From: Mycolicibacterium tusciae
GTDB lineage: Bacteria > Actinomycetota > Actinomycetes > Mycobacteriales > Mycobacteriaceae
NCBI RefSeq assembly: GCF_002086795.1
Contig: NZ_MVIM01000005.1
Span: 303,074 to 367,073, forward strand
DNA length: 64,000 nt
Reading direction: 5' to 3'
Below the pieces are notes generated by a model, which had not been told where the DNA came from, did not search any database, and saw nothing but the letters and a program-made list of their open reading frames with translations. Positions 1-6,970 of the stretch are shown piece after piece. Made by a program: the position numbers and the translations under genes. The stretch's first letter is position 1, and each line of letters begins with the position of its first letter.

Positions 1-406
1 GGATGCCCGCCGCCGCACCGCGCACCTGGCCGACGAGCCGGGCAAGCGCAAGTACGCCATGACCACATTGGTGGACCTCGCGCCGCGCCCGGCGCTGCCC
101 GACATCGCCGACAAGGACATGGCGTCCGGTTCGTGGGCGGCGGCGGTGGTGGCGATGGCGATGGCCGTCGATGCCGCGTTCTCCGACCTGCTCGCGCACT
201 CTCATCCGCCCAACGCCGCCGCGCTGCGTGGCCAGCCTTCCCGCTCCGACCAACTGGCGCGGCTGTTGACCCGCACCATCGACCACGCCGCCTTGGCGCT
301 GGAACGGCGTCTCGACCGCGACGACCACGGCGACCACCACCCGACCGCCTCGACCGACGCCGACCGCGCCCGCGCCGAACTCGAATCCCTTGGAGTGACA
401 CCATGA
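1..406 (+). CDS. C-terminal part of a phage-element protein (5' end outside window)
   Basis: The reading frame is open from base 2 through an ATG at 59 to the TGA at 404-406. The residues before that ATG read like normal coding sequence, so this is probably the C-terminal 134 residues of a longer protein rather than a 115-residue gene. The tail is rich in Ala, Asp, Arg and His, with a probable amphipathic helix near the middle. I do not recognise a family. The stop overlaps the next start (ATGA), and the neighbours are phage packaging and virion-type genes, so a structural or assembly role is an inference only. If the ATG at 59 is the real start, the product would be a small acidic protein. 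Confidence 0.5.
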   Translation, partial: DARRRTAHLADEPGKRKYAMTTLVDLAPRPALPDIADKDMASGSWAAAVVAMAMAVDAAFSDLLAHSHPPNAAALRGQPSRSDQLARLLTRTIDHAALALERRLDRDDHGDHHPTASTDADRARAELESLGVTP

Positions 407-1218
407 CCACCGGCCTGCCCGACTTCCCCGCGACGACCCACACCGCGATGCTGCCAACGCATTTCGAGGTTCCGGCGGTGAACCCGGCCATCCCCGGCCT
501 CTACGCCGCGACGTTCTGGACCGAGGTGGGCGCGGGCGAGCCGTCGCGTCACCTCAACGGCGTTGAGGTCCGTGGCCCGAACTACGGCGGTGCCGACGCT
601 TCCGGCGTGTGGGGCGCGCCGTGGTGTTCGGTCCCGCCCATCGACAACGCCGAGCGCAAGGAGGGTCAGCGTCCGCCGATCTTGGACCCGTTCGACCCGA
701 TGACGGTGTGGGCGTATGACGAGTGCGACCTGACCGAGCCATCGCGGGCCGAGGTGCAGGCGCGTGCGGCGCAGGTGTTCCGGTTGGAGGAACAGCCGAC
801 GGTGGAGCGCGAGTTCGCCGCCCGGTTGCTGGTGGACGCCGCCGACCTTCCCGGCGGCATCGCCATCCGGCCCACCCTCAAGGAGGCTGTCGCCTACCTC
901 GAAGGTGCGATGGCCGAGACGAACACCGTGGGGTTCTTCCACATCGGCGCGCATCTGCCCGCCATCGAGGCCGCGCTGTTCGCCAAGTCGGGGACGGCCC
1001 GGCTGTCGCCGTCGGGGCACACGTGGGTCGTCGGCGGCGGGTACGTCGCCGGGCTGGGCGACACTATCGTGGCGACCAGCCAGCCGTTCGGCTGGCGCGA
1101 CGAGGTGCAGGTTCGCACCGCGATTGACGAGCGGCACAACACCTTCGCCGCCCTCGCCGAACGCACCGTCCTGGTGGGTTACGAGGCTGTCGTGGCGGCG
1201 GTGACGGTGACGCCGTGA
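403..1218 (+). CDS. Phage virion/capsid-like structural protein
   Basis: The start is the ATG at 403, which overlaps the previous stop; the frame is open further upstream but that stretch is low-complexity readthrough. The 271-residue product resembles structural proteins of actinobacterial phages in layout. It has a variable N-terminal strand region, then a helix with an EREF element near residue 147, a helical stretch of about 40 residues, and a C-terminal block with a Gly-rich loop (VGGGYVAG). It ends in an ER-TVLVGYE strand that resembles the end of HK97-type capsid or adaptor proteins. The terminase in the same transcript supports a virion role. The exact job (major capsid, adaptor or cargo) cannot be told from sequence alone. 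Confidence 0.5.
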   Translation: MTTGLPDFPATTHTAMLPTHFEVPAVNPAIPGLYAATFWTEVGAGEPSRHLNGVEVRGPNYGGADASGVWGAPWCSVPPIDNAERKEGQRPPILDPFDPMTVWAYDECDLTEPSRAEVQARAAQVFRLEEQPTVEREFAARLLVDAADLPGGIAIRPTLKEAVAYLEGAMAETNTVGFFHIGAHLPAIEAALFAKSGTARLSPSGHTWVVGGGYVAGLGDTIVATSQPFGWRDEVQVRTAIDERHNTFAALAERTVLVGYEAVVAAVTVTP

Positions 1219-1553
1219 CCACGATGACCGCCGAACCCGAAGCCGACACGATGACCGCCACCGACGACGGCATCGCCGTCTGCTGGCGCTGCGGTGGGCC
1301 GTGCCTGACCTACAAGGGATCGGTCCACGGTTGGACGTGCACGGCGTGTCTGGACGCCTACCTCGATGCGGGCGCGGCGCGGTGGGCTGTCCGCATGGCC
1401 AAGGAGCGCGAGAAGAACGCGCGGAAACTGTTGCTACGCAACGACTCAGAGTCTCCCGTGTCGGCGAACGGTCGGGGTCGGGACGGTGGTGGACCGGATG
1501 TGTTCCGCACCGCTGTCCCGGCGTCGGCCACCACCTCCGACGCGCCGCAATGA
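1215..1553 (+). CDS. Small zinc-ribbon-like protein of the phage element
   Basis: The GTG start at 1215 overlaps the upstream stop as GTGA, giving 112 residues. Two CxxC pairs about 20 residues apart (CWRC near residue 23 and CTAC near residue 42) look like a zinc ribbon. They are followed by a basic helix containing KEREKNARKLLLR. The C-terminal third is low-complexity and rich in Gly, Ser and Ala. The pattern suggests a small nucleic-acid or protein adaptor, but no named family is recognised. It sits between the virion-like gene and a metallopeptidase in what looks like one translationally coupled operon. Confidence 0.55.
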   Translation: MTTMTAEPEADTMTATDDGIAVCWRCGGPCLTYKGSVHGWTCTACLDAYLDAGAARWAVRMAKEREKNARKLLLRNDSESPVSANGRGRDGGGPDVFRTAVPASATTSDAPQ

Positions 1554-1578
1554 CCACCACACCCGAAGGGACAGACCG

Positions 1579-2136
1579 ATGACCGGCACCACCAATGCCC
1601 GCCGACGCCCGTTGACGATGGCCGACCTCACCACGCGCGAACGGCATCACCTCGAAGTGTGCGTTCACGAAGCGGCCCACGCCGTCGCTGGTGTCGCCCT
1701 CGGCGGCGAACTCCGCAGCGCGGTGGTGTCCAACAGTCGCGTGTGGGGTGTCGATGGTCTCGCCTCGTTCGCCGACACGCCCCACGGGCGTGACCCCGAG
1801 ATCGCGTATGCGGGGCCGTGGGCGCAGGCGAAGTTCCGCGCCGGTGGCCGTGACAACCGCCCGACGCAGCGCCAGGTGTTCGCGATCCTCAACGCGGGCG
1901 GCTATAAGGACGACCGGATGCTGATCGCTTCCGGCGGCACGCATCTCGGGCACGCCGTCACCCCGCTGGTCGAGCGGACATGGCCCGCCGTCATCCGCGT
2001 GGCCCGACGGCTCTACGACACCGGGGAGGCGACCCACACTGACGTGTGCGCGGCGTTGGGCATCACCGACGGCGGCGGGCCGGGCAGTTCGCAACTCGCG
2101 GGGCTGCGGGCCGGTATGCGTCCGGTTCCCGCATGA
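1579..2136 (+). CDS. M41-like (FtsH-type) zinc metallopeptidase domain protein
   Basis: The ATG at 1579 follows a GAAGGGACAG ribosome site; 185 residues. Near residue 33 is a VHEAAHAVAG motif, an HExxH zinc site in the HEAxHA form typical of peptidase family M41. After it come a variable strand region, an AYAGPWAQAKF element where FtsH proteases have their GGRAAEE helix, and a DDRMLIA helix that could supply the third metal ligand. There is no AAA ATPase domain and no membrane segment, so this is a free-standing peptidase domain. Its place between a virion-like gene and a terminase invites the guess that it processes a head protein. Defence or regulatory proteolysis is equally open. Confidence 0.65.
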   Translation: MTGTTNARRRPLTMADLTTRERHHLEVCVHEAAHAVAGVALGGELRSAVVSNSRVWGVDGLASFADTPHGRDPEIAYAGPWAQAKFRAGGRDNRPTQRQVFAILNAGGYKDDRMLIASGGTHLGHAVTPLVERTWPAVIRVARRLYDTGEATHTDVCAALGITDGGGPGSSQLAGLRAGMRPVPA

Positions 2137-2205
2137 CCTAACCGACGACCACAACCACGCAGGGACTCCACCTCACCCAACGACGACACACCCGAGGAGC
2201 CCACC

Positions 2206-2475
2206 GTGACAACCCCCACCGCCACCCCGTCAGTTGACCCGTTCCACGACTTCTGGCTGCCGGACTACTGCCCCCGGTGCAACCCGGCGGGTCATCACGC
2301 CGACCGCTGCGTGCGCCTGGCCACCCAAACCGAGCCGGATGCCGTCACCTGGCGCGGCGGCAGAGGGTTGGTGTGCGACTACGTGTGCGACGGCTGCGGG
2401 CACCAGTGGCGGCGGGCCGACCTGTGGACCGCCGAGTGTGCCGGTTTCAATCCCAAGCAACGGAGGGCCGCGTGA
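2206..2475 (+). CDS. Small Cys-rich (zinc-finger-like) protein of the phage element
   Basis: The GTG start at 2206 lies a few bases after a GAGGAG ribosome site; 89 residues. It has one CxxC (CPRC near residue 22) followed by a lone Cys. A second cluster, CDYVCDGCGHQW, has the look of a zinc ribbon of the kind found in transposase-, terminase- or TFIIS-like adaptors. Its stop overlaps the GTG start of the terminase gene by the GTGA arrangement, so the two are probably translated together. The position directly before TerL would fit a small terminase or adaptor, but it shows no recognisable HTH of a small terminase subunit. Confidence 0.5.
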   Translation: MTTPTATPSVDPFHDFWLPDYCPRCNPAGHHADRCVRLATQTEPDAVTWRGGRGLVCDYVCDGCGHQWRRADLWTAECAGFNPKQRRAA

Positions 2476-4004
2476 CCGCGACGACCGACCGCCGACGCGA
2501 CCCCATCGTGTCGATGACCGCCGCCCGTGCCATCGCGTCAGCGCGCCAACGGCGGCGGCCCGCGACCCCGGCGGAATTGGCCCGGCGGCTCATTCCCGGC
2601 TACGTGGTCACCCCGGCCATCAAGCTGCTGTCCGACGAACTGGTGCGCGCGGTGGAGATGCCGGACGCCCGGCTGATCGTGACCATGCCGCCCAGGACCG
2701 GCAAGTCGGTGCTCACCTCGCAGGTGCTCCCGGTGTGGCTGCTGTCGCGCGACCCCGACGCCGAGGTCATCGTGAAGTCCTACGGCGACGCCCTGGCCGA
2801 GGAGCACAGCGCCGCCGCCCGACGGCTGATCGCCGAGAACCCCGCCGTCGTCGGCATCGAGTTGGCGGCGGACAAGCAGGCTGTCGGTCGGTGGCGGGTG
2901 GCCGGACACCGGGGCGGCATGTTGGCGGGCGGAATCCTGTCCAGCACCACCGGGTTCGGCGCGTCGGTGCTGCTGGTCGATGACCCGGTGAAGGGTGCGC
3001 AGGAGGCCGACTCGGACGCCTACCGGCGGCGGCTCACCGCCGAGTTCAAGGCCAGCCTGATGACCCGGCTGATGCCCGGCGCGTCGGCCATCGTCGTGCT
3101 CACGCGGTGGCACCCCGACGACCTCGCCGGGTCGCTGCTCGCCGAACCCGGCAGCCGGTGGCGGTGTGTGAACATCCCGGCCATCAGCACCGCCGGGGTG
3201 CCCGACGCGCTGGGCCGCGAACGCAGCGGCGTGGCTATGACCAGCGCGGTGGGGCGCACCGCCGAGCAGTTCCGCGAGATCAAGTCCGAGGTCGGGTCGC
3301 GGGCATGGGCCGCAATGTATTTGGGCACCCCCACGACGCCCGAGGGCGGGCTGATTAAGGCGGCGTGGATCGACACGTGGCGGTTGCCCGCCGCCCCGCC
3401 GGGGACGGTCAAGATCGTCGTCGGCGTGGACCCCGCCGACTCCGGCGAGGGCGACGAGACCGGCATCATCGCCGCCGCGCTGACCGCCGACGGGGTGGTG
3501 GCGCTCATCGCCGACGTGTCGGCCCGGATGACATCGGACGCCTGGGCGGTGCGCGCCGTGCAACTCGCCGCAGACGTGGGTGCGTCAGAGATCGCGGTGG
3601 AGGCGTTTGCGGCGCGGGCCACCTACACCCGGCTCGTCACCGAGGTGCTGGCCCGGTTCCGCGTGGACCGGCCCATCCGCGTCACCGGGTGGCCACCCAA
3701 GGGCACCGACCGGGGCAAGGGCGACGCTGTGGCCCGTTCCACCGGCCTGCTCGCCGCGCTGGAAACCGGACGCGCACGGGTGGCGGGGTTCCTGCCGGAC
3801 TTCGAGGCGCAGGCCGTGACGTGGGAAGCCGGGCAGCACCAGCCTGACCGGGTGGCGGCGGCGGTGGTGGCCTACGACGTACTGGCCCACGCCATCACCG
3901 AACCCATCAGAATCGTCAGCCCCATGGACGTCGCCCGCCGCGCGCGGGAGGGCAAGGTGCCACCGCCGCCGCAGTGGATGACGCGCCAGATCGGTGGGCG
4001 ATGA
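2472..4004 (+). CDS. Phage terminase large subunit (ATPase and nuclease)
   Basis: Packaging motor that cuts and translocates phage DNA into proheads. The GTG at 2472 overlaps the previous stop, giving 510 residues, normal for TerL. The N-terminal ATPase has a Walker A element PPRTGKS near residue 75 and a Walker B element LLVDDP near residue 167, followed by an LTRWHPDD coupling region. The C-terminal RNase H-like nuclease starts with VGVDPADSGEGDETG near residue 318, which supplies the first catalytic Asp. The layout is that of the phage psiM2-type terminase family with a distinct C-terminal nuclease domain. No portal gene follows, which is unusual. The stop overlaps the next ATG. Confidence 0.88.
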   Translation: MTATTDRRRDPIVSMTAARAIASARQRRRPATPAELARRLIPGYVVTPAIKLLSDELVRAVEMPDARLIVTMPPRTGKSVLTSQVLPVWLLSRDPDAEVIVKSYGDALAEEHSAAARRLIAENPAVVGIELAADKQAVGRWRVAGHRGGMLAGGILSSTTGFGASVLLVDDPVKGAQEADSDAYRRRLTAEFKASLMTRLMPGASAIVVLTRWHPDDLAGSLLAEPGSRWRCVNIPAISTAGVPDALGRERSGVAMTSAVGRTAEQFREIKSEVGSRAWAAMYLGTPTTPEGGLIKAAWIDTWRLPAAPPGTVKIVVGVDPADSGEGDETGIIAAALTADGVVALIADVSARMTSDAWAVRAVQLAADVGASEIAVEAFAARATYTRLVTEVLARFRVDRPIRVTGWPPKGTDRGKGDAVARSTGLLAALETGRARVAGFLPDFEAQAVTWEAGQHQPDRVAAAVVAYDVLAHAITEPIRIVSPMDVARRAREGKVPPPPQWMTRQIGGR

Positions 4005-4303
4005 CAGGCTGCATTGCCACCGCGCGCACCGTCGGCCCGTCCGGCGGCGGGGGACTGGCCAGGGCGGGCCGGGCGAAGCTGCGCACCGACTTAACCCATC
4101 CCGCGACCGCCGCGGAGCCCGCCGGTTGCTACTGCGCCCGATGCTGCCCAGAACCGTTGACCGACATCGAGGCTCAGCGCGCACTACGCCATGTGTCGAA
4201 TCAGGACGCGGTGGCCTACGCGCGGGGCGACGTGACGGTGGTCCGCCTTCGCGGCTGCGACGAATGCGGTGGGTGGGTGCCGACGTTCACCGAGGTCGCC
4301 TAG
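4001..4303 (+). CDS. Small Cys-rich protein downstream of terminase
   Basis: The ATG at 4001 overlaps the terminase stop as ATGA; 100 residues. A CYCARCC cluster near residue 45 and a CDEC near residue 85 could bind one zinc ion. Between them is a short helix (DIEAQRALRHVSN). I do not recognise the family. It is the last gene of the rightward chain and the third small Cys-rich protein in it. It ends 36 bases before the end of a convergent toxin-like gene, so a change of transcription unit falls at about 4304-4339. Confidence 0.5.
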   Translation: MTGCIATARTVGPSGGGGLARAGRAKLRTDLTHPATAAEPAGCYCARCCPEPLTDIEAQRALRHVSNQDAVAYARGDVTVVRLRGCDECGGWVPTFTEVA

Positions 4304-4339
4304 TCGGCTGAGTCTTATCCGGGAGTCCGAGGGTGCGCA

Positions 4340-4810
4340 TTATGTGCGGGCGAACGCCCAGCCATTCGTCCGCACGTAGTCGAAGAACTTCATCGTTGCA
4401 ACTGAGTGCTCATCGGCGATATTCGGAATCTTCTGATTCTTGTCGTCCGTGTTCGGACCTTTGCGGCTCTCCTCGGTGACGATGACTGACCGCTCCGCCT
4501 TTGCGTGAGCAACAACGAACGGATCAGCCTCGTTGAGTTGGCCCTGCACCCACCCAGGATGGGCACGGGCAATTTCTGCAACCGTCGTCAACTCAGCACC
4601 GGAGACCGCACAGACGAACCCCGGTAGGTCCTTCGCCCACTTATGGAGATCGTCGCCGCCGCGCTTTATCTCACGGAGAACCGCCTCGCATACACAGCTA
4701 TCCTGCGATGAGACTGACGCCTCGATGCTCTCCCAAAGTCCTGGAAAAATATCTCGCGGATAGTTCCGTTGCAAACCGATGAGGATATTCGTGTCGAGCG
4801 TGAATTTCAT
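4340..4810 (-). CDS. PIN-domain DUF4411 protein, probable toxin ribonuclease
   Basis: The 156-residue product starts at 4810 and overlaps the stop of the upstream gene as ATGA. It opens with FTLDTNILIGL, the first acidic residue of a PIN nuclease. Further acidic positions are the Glu of the VLREIKRGG helix and the Asp of EADPFVVAHA, where PIN domains have their later carboxylates. A VIVTEE strand follows. The overall pattern matches the DUF4411 branch of PIN proteins, which usually sits beside an XRE-ImmA partner, exactly as here. The likely role is RNA cleavage held in check by the partner, as in toxin-antitoxin or phage-defence modules. GC content is lower than in the phage genes to its left. 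Confidence 0.75.
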   Translation of the reverse strand: MKFTLDTNILIGLQRNYPRDIFPGLWESIEASVSSQDSCVCEAVLREIKRGGDDLHKWAKDLPGFVCAVSGAELTTVAEIARAHPGWVQGQLNEADPFVVAHAKAERSVIVTEESRKGPNTDDKNQKIPNIADEHSVATMKFFDYVRTNGWAFART

Positions 4811-5934
4811 TCAGCGCCGCCGGTTCGGTAATACTCATCGAGCATCTGCTCAACCATCGGCAGACGTGCGTTGAGCAGGTAGGTCGCATCCACCAGATCG
4901 ACCCGGCGATCTTCGAGAGCGCGCGCAATCGTGCCGATGTAACTCGGCCCCAGATCGCGATAGCGGAGTCGCCAAGGCGGCACGAACCCCGTGCCCTGTT
5001 TCTGCGCTTGTCGAGCCTGCTCCCACTGTTCTTCGCTCGCCGCTCTGATGCCATCGAGATCGCTGTCGGAGATGAACCCAAGCCTGCGCAGCCGAACTGC
5101 CGCCGCTAACGCACTCACCTTGAAATGCCGCGCCAGGTGGTCGGCAACCTTGCCAGGTTCCACGTCATCCAGAATGTTCATTCGCACCGCAGTCTCCGGC
5201 ATAAGGAAAGCAGCGGAGAAATTGTTGGCGAGCGCCTCCTCGTTCACGGTCTCCCGTAGCGCACACAGCCCGCTAGTTCTGTTGATTAGGTGTGCGACCT
5301 CATGAAATAGGGTGAATGTGCGCCCGGCTGGGCTATCACCCCCGTTAACAATCACCACGGGCAATTCATCATGATGAACGGACAGCCCTCGGAAGGTTTC
5401 GAGTGGTATTTTCGTCGTCTGAAGAACGAGAATTCCGTTGTCTTCGAGTAGTCCGCGCCAGAAACTGAACACCTGATTGTTGGAGGATTCAGGGGGTACG
5501 AATGTGTCGGTGAGGCCGAATTTCCCCCGCAGATCAGATGCGCGCTCAGCGATGGTTTCCCAGGTGACGGGTCCGACCTCCACGCGGCGCTCGGGACGGC
5601 CGCCAAGTTCGAGCATCGCATCTCGGTGTTGCTCCGCCCGGCGCATCTCCTTCGCCAGGTCCGGCGGAAGACTTCCGTCGGACCGCCCTCGGAAGTCTGC
5701 GGTGTCCGGCACATCAGATGCAGCGGGCGGCGGCGCGAAGAAGAAACCCAATGGTCGGTCGAGCTTCCCTGCCATGAGGGTTAGCTGCCGGAAGGTCGGT
5801 TCCGCGTCGCCGGACTCGAACTCGATGACTCGGGACGGTTTGACGTTCATGGCGCGAGCAAGGTCGTCCACCGTCACACGGCTGGTCTCGCGCGCCCACG
5901 TCAGGGCGGACGGATCAATGGGTGCTCGGGCCAC
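4807..5934 (-). CDS. XRE-family regulator fused to ImmA/IrrE metallopeptidase
   Basis: Length 375 residues. Residues 1-65 form an XRE helix-turn-helix (TVDDLARAMNVKPSRVIEFE). Residues about 155-250 form an ImmA/IrrE-type peptidase with HEVAH at 211-215 and the third metal ligand in the NEEALANNFSAAFLMP segment around 232. Such proteins repress their own promoter and can be relieved by cleavage of a partner or of themselves. The gene overlaps the PIN gene downstream by four bases, so the two form a toxin-antitoxin-like pair and this protein is probably the antitoxin or sensor. It is the outermost gene of the element, about 240 bases from the tRNA-Arg gene. Confidence 0.82.
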   Translation of the reverse strand: MARAPIDPSALTWARETSRVTVDDLARAMNVKPSRVIEFESGDAEPTFRQLTLMAGKLDRPLGFFFAPPPAASDVPDTADFRGRSDGSLPPDLAKEMRRAEQHRDAMLELGGRPERRVEVGPVTWETIAERASDLRGKFGLTDTFVPPESSNNQVFSFWRGLLEDNGILVLQTTKIPLETFRGLSVHHDELPVVIVNGGDSPAGRTFTLFHEVAHLINRTSGLCALRETVNEEALANNFSAAFLMPETAVRMNILDDVEPGKVADHLARHFKVSALAAAVRLRRLGFISDSDLDGIRAASEEQWEQARQAQKQGTGFVPPWRLRYRDLGPSYIGTIARALEDRRVDLVDATYLLNARLPMVEQMLDEYYRTGGAE

Positions 5935-6175
5935 TATCCACCCCCCTGTTCACTGCGCCGCTGGCCCAAACTCTGCCAGTCCGAGCAATATTAGGGGTAA
6001 CGCCCGACGGCTCGCCGCCCGTTCGCCGACGTTTAAGCCTGGCGGCAACATGATGACTGGCAGCGCACCGTCAACCTGGTCACGTCGCGTGTCCGGCTCC
6101 CGCCAGGGACAACGGTCGTCTGAACGCTTATCTTGCACGTATATCGCACGCCGCAGTCAAAAATAGGGTCTGACC
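5935..6175. other. Intergenic end of the phage-like element next to tRNA-Arg
   Basis: No convincing gene is visible here. The stretch should hold the leftward promoter of the XRE-ImmA/PIN pair. At its right edge, touching the 3' end of the tRNA gene, it should hold one of the two attachment sites of the element. The second attachment copy and the integrase would lie left of the window, so the boundary is inferred and not seen. Confidence 0.4.
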
Positions 6176-6251
6176 TGGTGCCCCCGGCAGGATTCGAACC
6201 TGCAACCTACGGAGTAGAAATCCGCTGCGCTATCCGTTGCGCCACGGGGGC
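6176..6251 (-). tRNA. tRNA-Arg (anticodon UCU), CCA encoded
   Basis: The minus strand folds as a full cloverleaf. The 7-bp acceptor stem pairs 6245-6251 with 6180-6186. The anticodon stem GCGGA/TCCGT encloses TTTCTAC, giving anticodon UCU for AGA/AGG codons, and the T-arm holds GGTTCGAATCC. The discriminator A and an encoded CCA sit at 6176-6179. The 3' end points toward the phage-like genes, the usual geometry for a tyrosine-integrase attachment site. Confidence 0.93.
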
Positions 6252-6403
6252 AAGTGATACGACACGCGACCCAGAAACTACCTACGTATCGCAACGACAC
6301 CTACACGTAGCCGTCGTTCTCCTTTCACATACGCCGCCCGACCATAGCGATACTGGGATATCGGGCCACTCTGTCGGTGAGCTACGAAGGCAGCGCATCC
6401 ACC

Positions 6404-6422
6404 TTAGCGGAATTCCCGCTAA
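6404..6422. repeat. Inverted repeat upstream of the PD-(D/E)XK gene
   Basis: Two 7-base arms, TTAGCGG and CCGCTAA, are separated by AATTC. The repeat lies about 20 bases before the proposed -10 box of the next gene, so it could be an operator covering the -35 region. No regulator is assigned. Confidence 0.4.
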
Positions 6423-6442
6423 CCGATGGACGGGTCATCCCC

Positions 6443-6448
6443 TACTCT
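6443..6448 (+). promoter_or_regulatory. Candidate -10 box for a leaderless transcript
   Basis: TACTCT fits the mycobacterial TAnnnT -10 pattern and lies seven bases before the ATG at 6456. Transcription would therefore start on the initiation codon. This favours 6456 over the ATG at 6426. Confidence 0.4.
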
Positions 6449-6455
6449 GGGTGAA

Positions 6456-6893
6456 ATGGCGCACCATACAAAAGACAAAGGTGACTTGGGCATCGCCAAG
6501 GTTCACGCCGATTTGGTGAGTCAGGGGTTTACGGTCCTGTTCCCAGCAACGGAGCATGCTCCGTTCGACCTCGTCGCGTACGCAGCCGGACACTTCAACC
6601 GTCTTCAGGTGAAGTACCGATCGGCGCGCACGGGCGCCATCAAAGTCCAATTTCGGTCAATGTGGGCGGATCGAAACGGGACTCACATGACGCCGATGGA
6701 CAAAAGTGCGATCGACACCGTGTGCATCTACTGCCCGGAAACCGACGAATGCTATTACGTGCGGCCCGACGCGTATGGCACGTCGGTCACGCTTCGTGTT
6801 GCTCCAAGCAAAAACGGACAGCAAGCGGGAGTTCTGGACGCTGCAGCCTTCCGTGAGCTGCCGAGTCCGTTAACGCATCGCGACAGCCACTAA
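6456..6893 (+). CDS. PD-(D/E)XK nuclease-like protein (PDDEXK_5 type)
   Basis: From ATG 6456 the product is 145 residues. An N-terminal helix (KGDLGIAKVHADLVSQG) is followed by APFDLVAY and LQVKYR, which supply the Asp and the QxK pair of a PD-(D/E)XK active site. A TVCIYCPETDECYYV strand then follows, as in the group-I-intron-endonuclease-like family PF11645. Such proteins are small nucleases with unknown cellular roles. The gene stands alone between tRNA-Arg and the WS/DGAT operon, so it may be cargo of an older insertion at this tRNA. Two Cys residues near the C-terminal half could bind metal. Confidence 0.65.
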   Translation: MAHHTKDKGDLGIAKVHADLVSQGFTVLFPATEHAPFDLVAYAAGHFNRLQVKYRSARTGAIKVQFRSMWADRNGTHMTPMDKSAIDTVCIYCPETDECYYVRPDAYGTSVTLRVAPSKNGQQAGVLDAAAFRELPSPLTHRDSH

Positions 6894-6970
6894 AGGCCCG
6901 TCGCGCTGCCGCGTAGCGGACTAGCGTGGTGACCACCGACCGGGCCTTATGGGAAGGGGAGCGACGGGTA

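Noticed and set aside
202..2154. 650-residue minus-strand frame across the phage operon
   Set aside because: It lies antisense to a chain of well-spaced genes with overlapping stops and starts, has no motif, and arises from high third-position GC.
6133..6519. 128-residue plus-strand frame containing PPAGFEPATYG
   Set aside because: That peptide is the well-known translation of a tRNA gene on the opposite strand.
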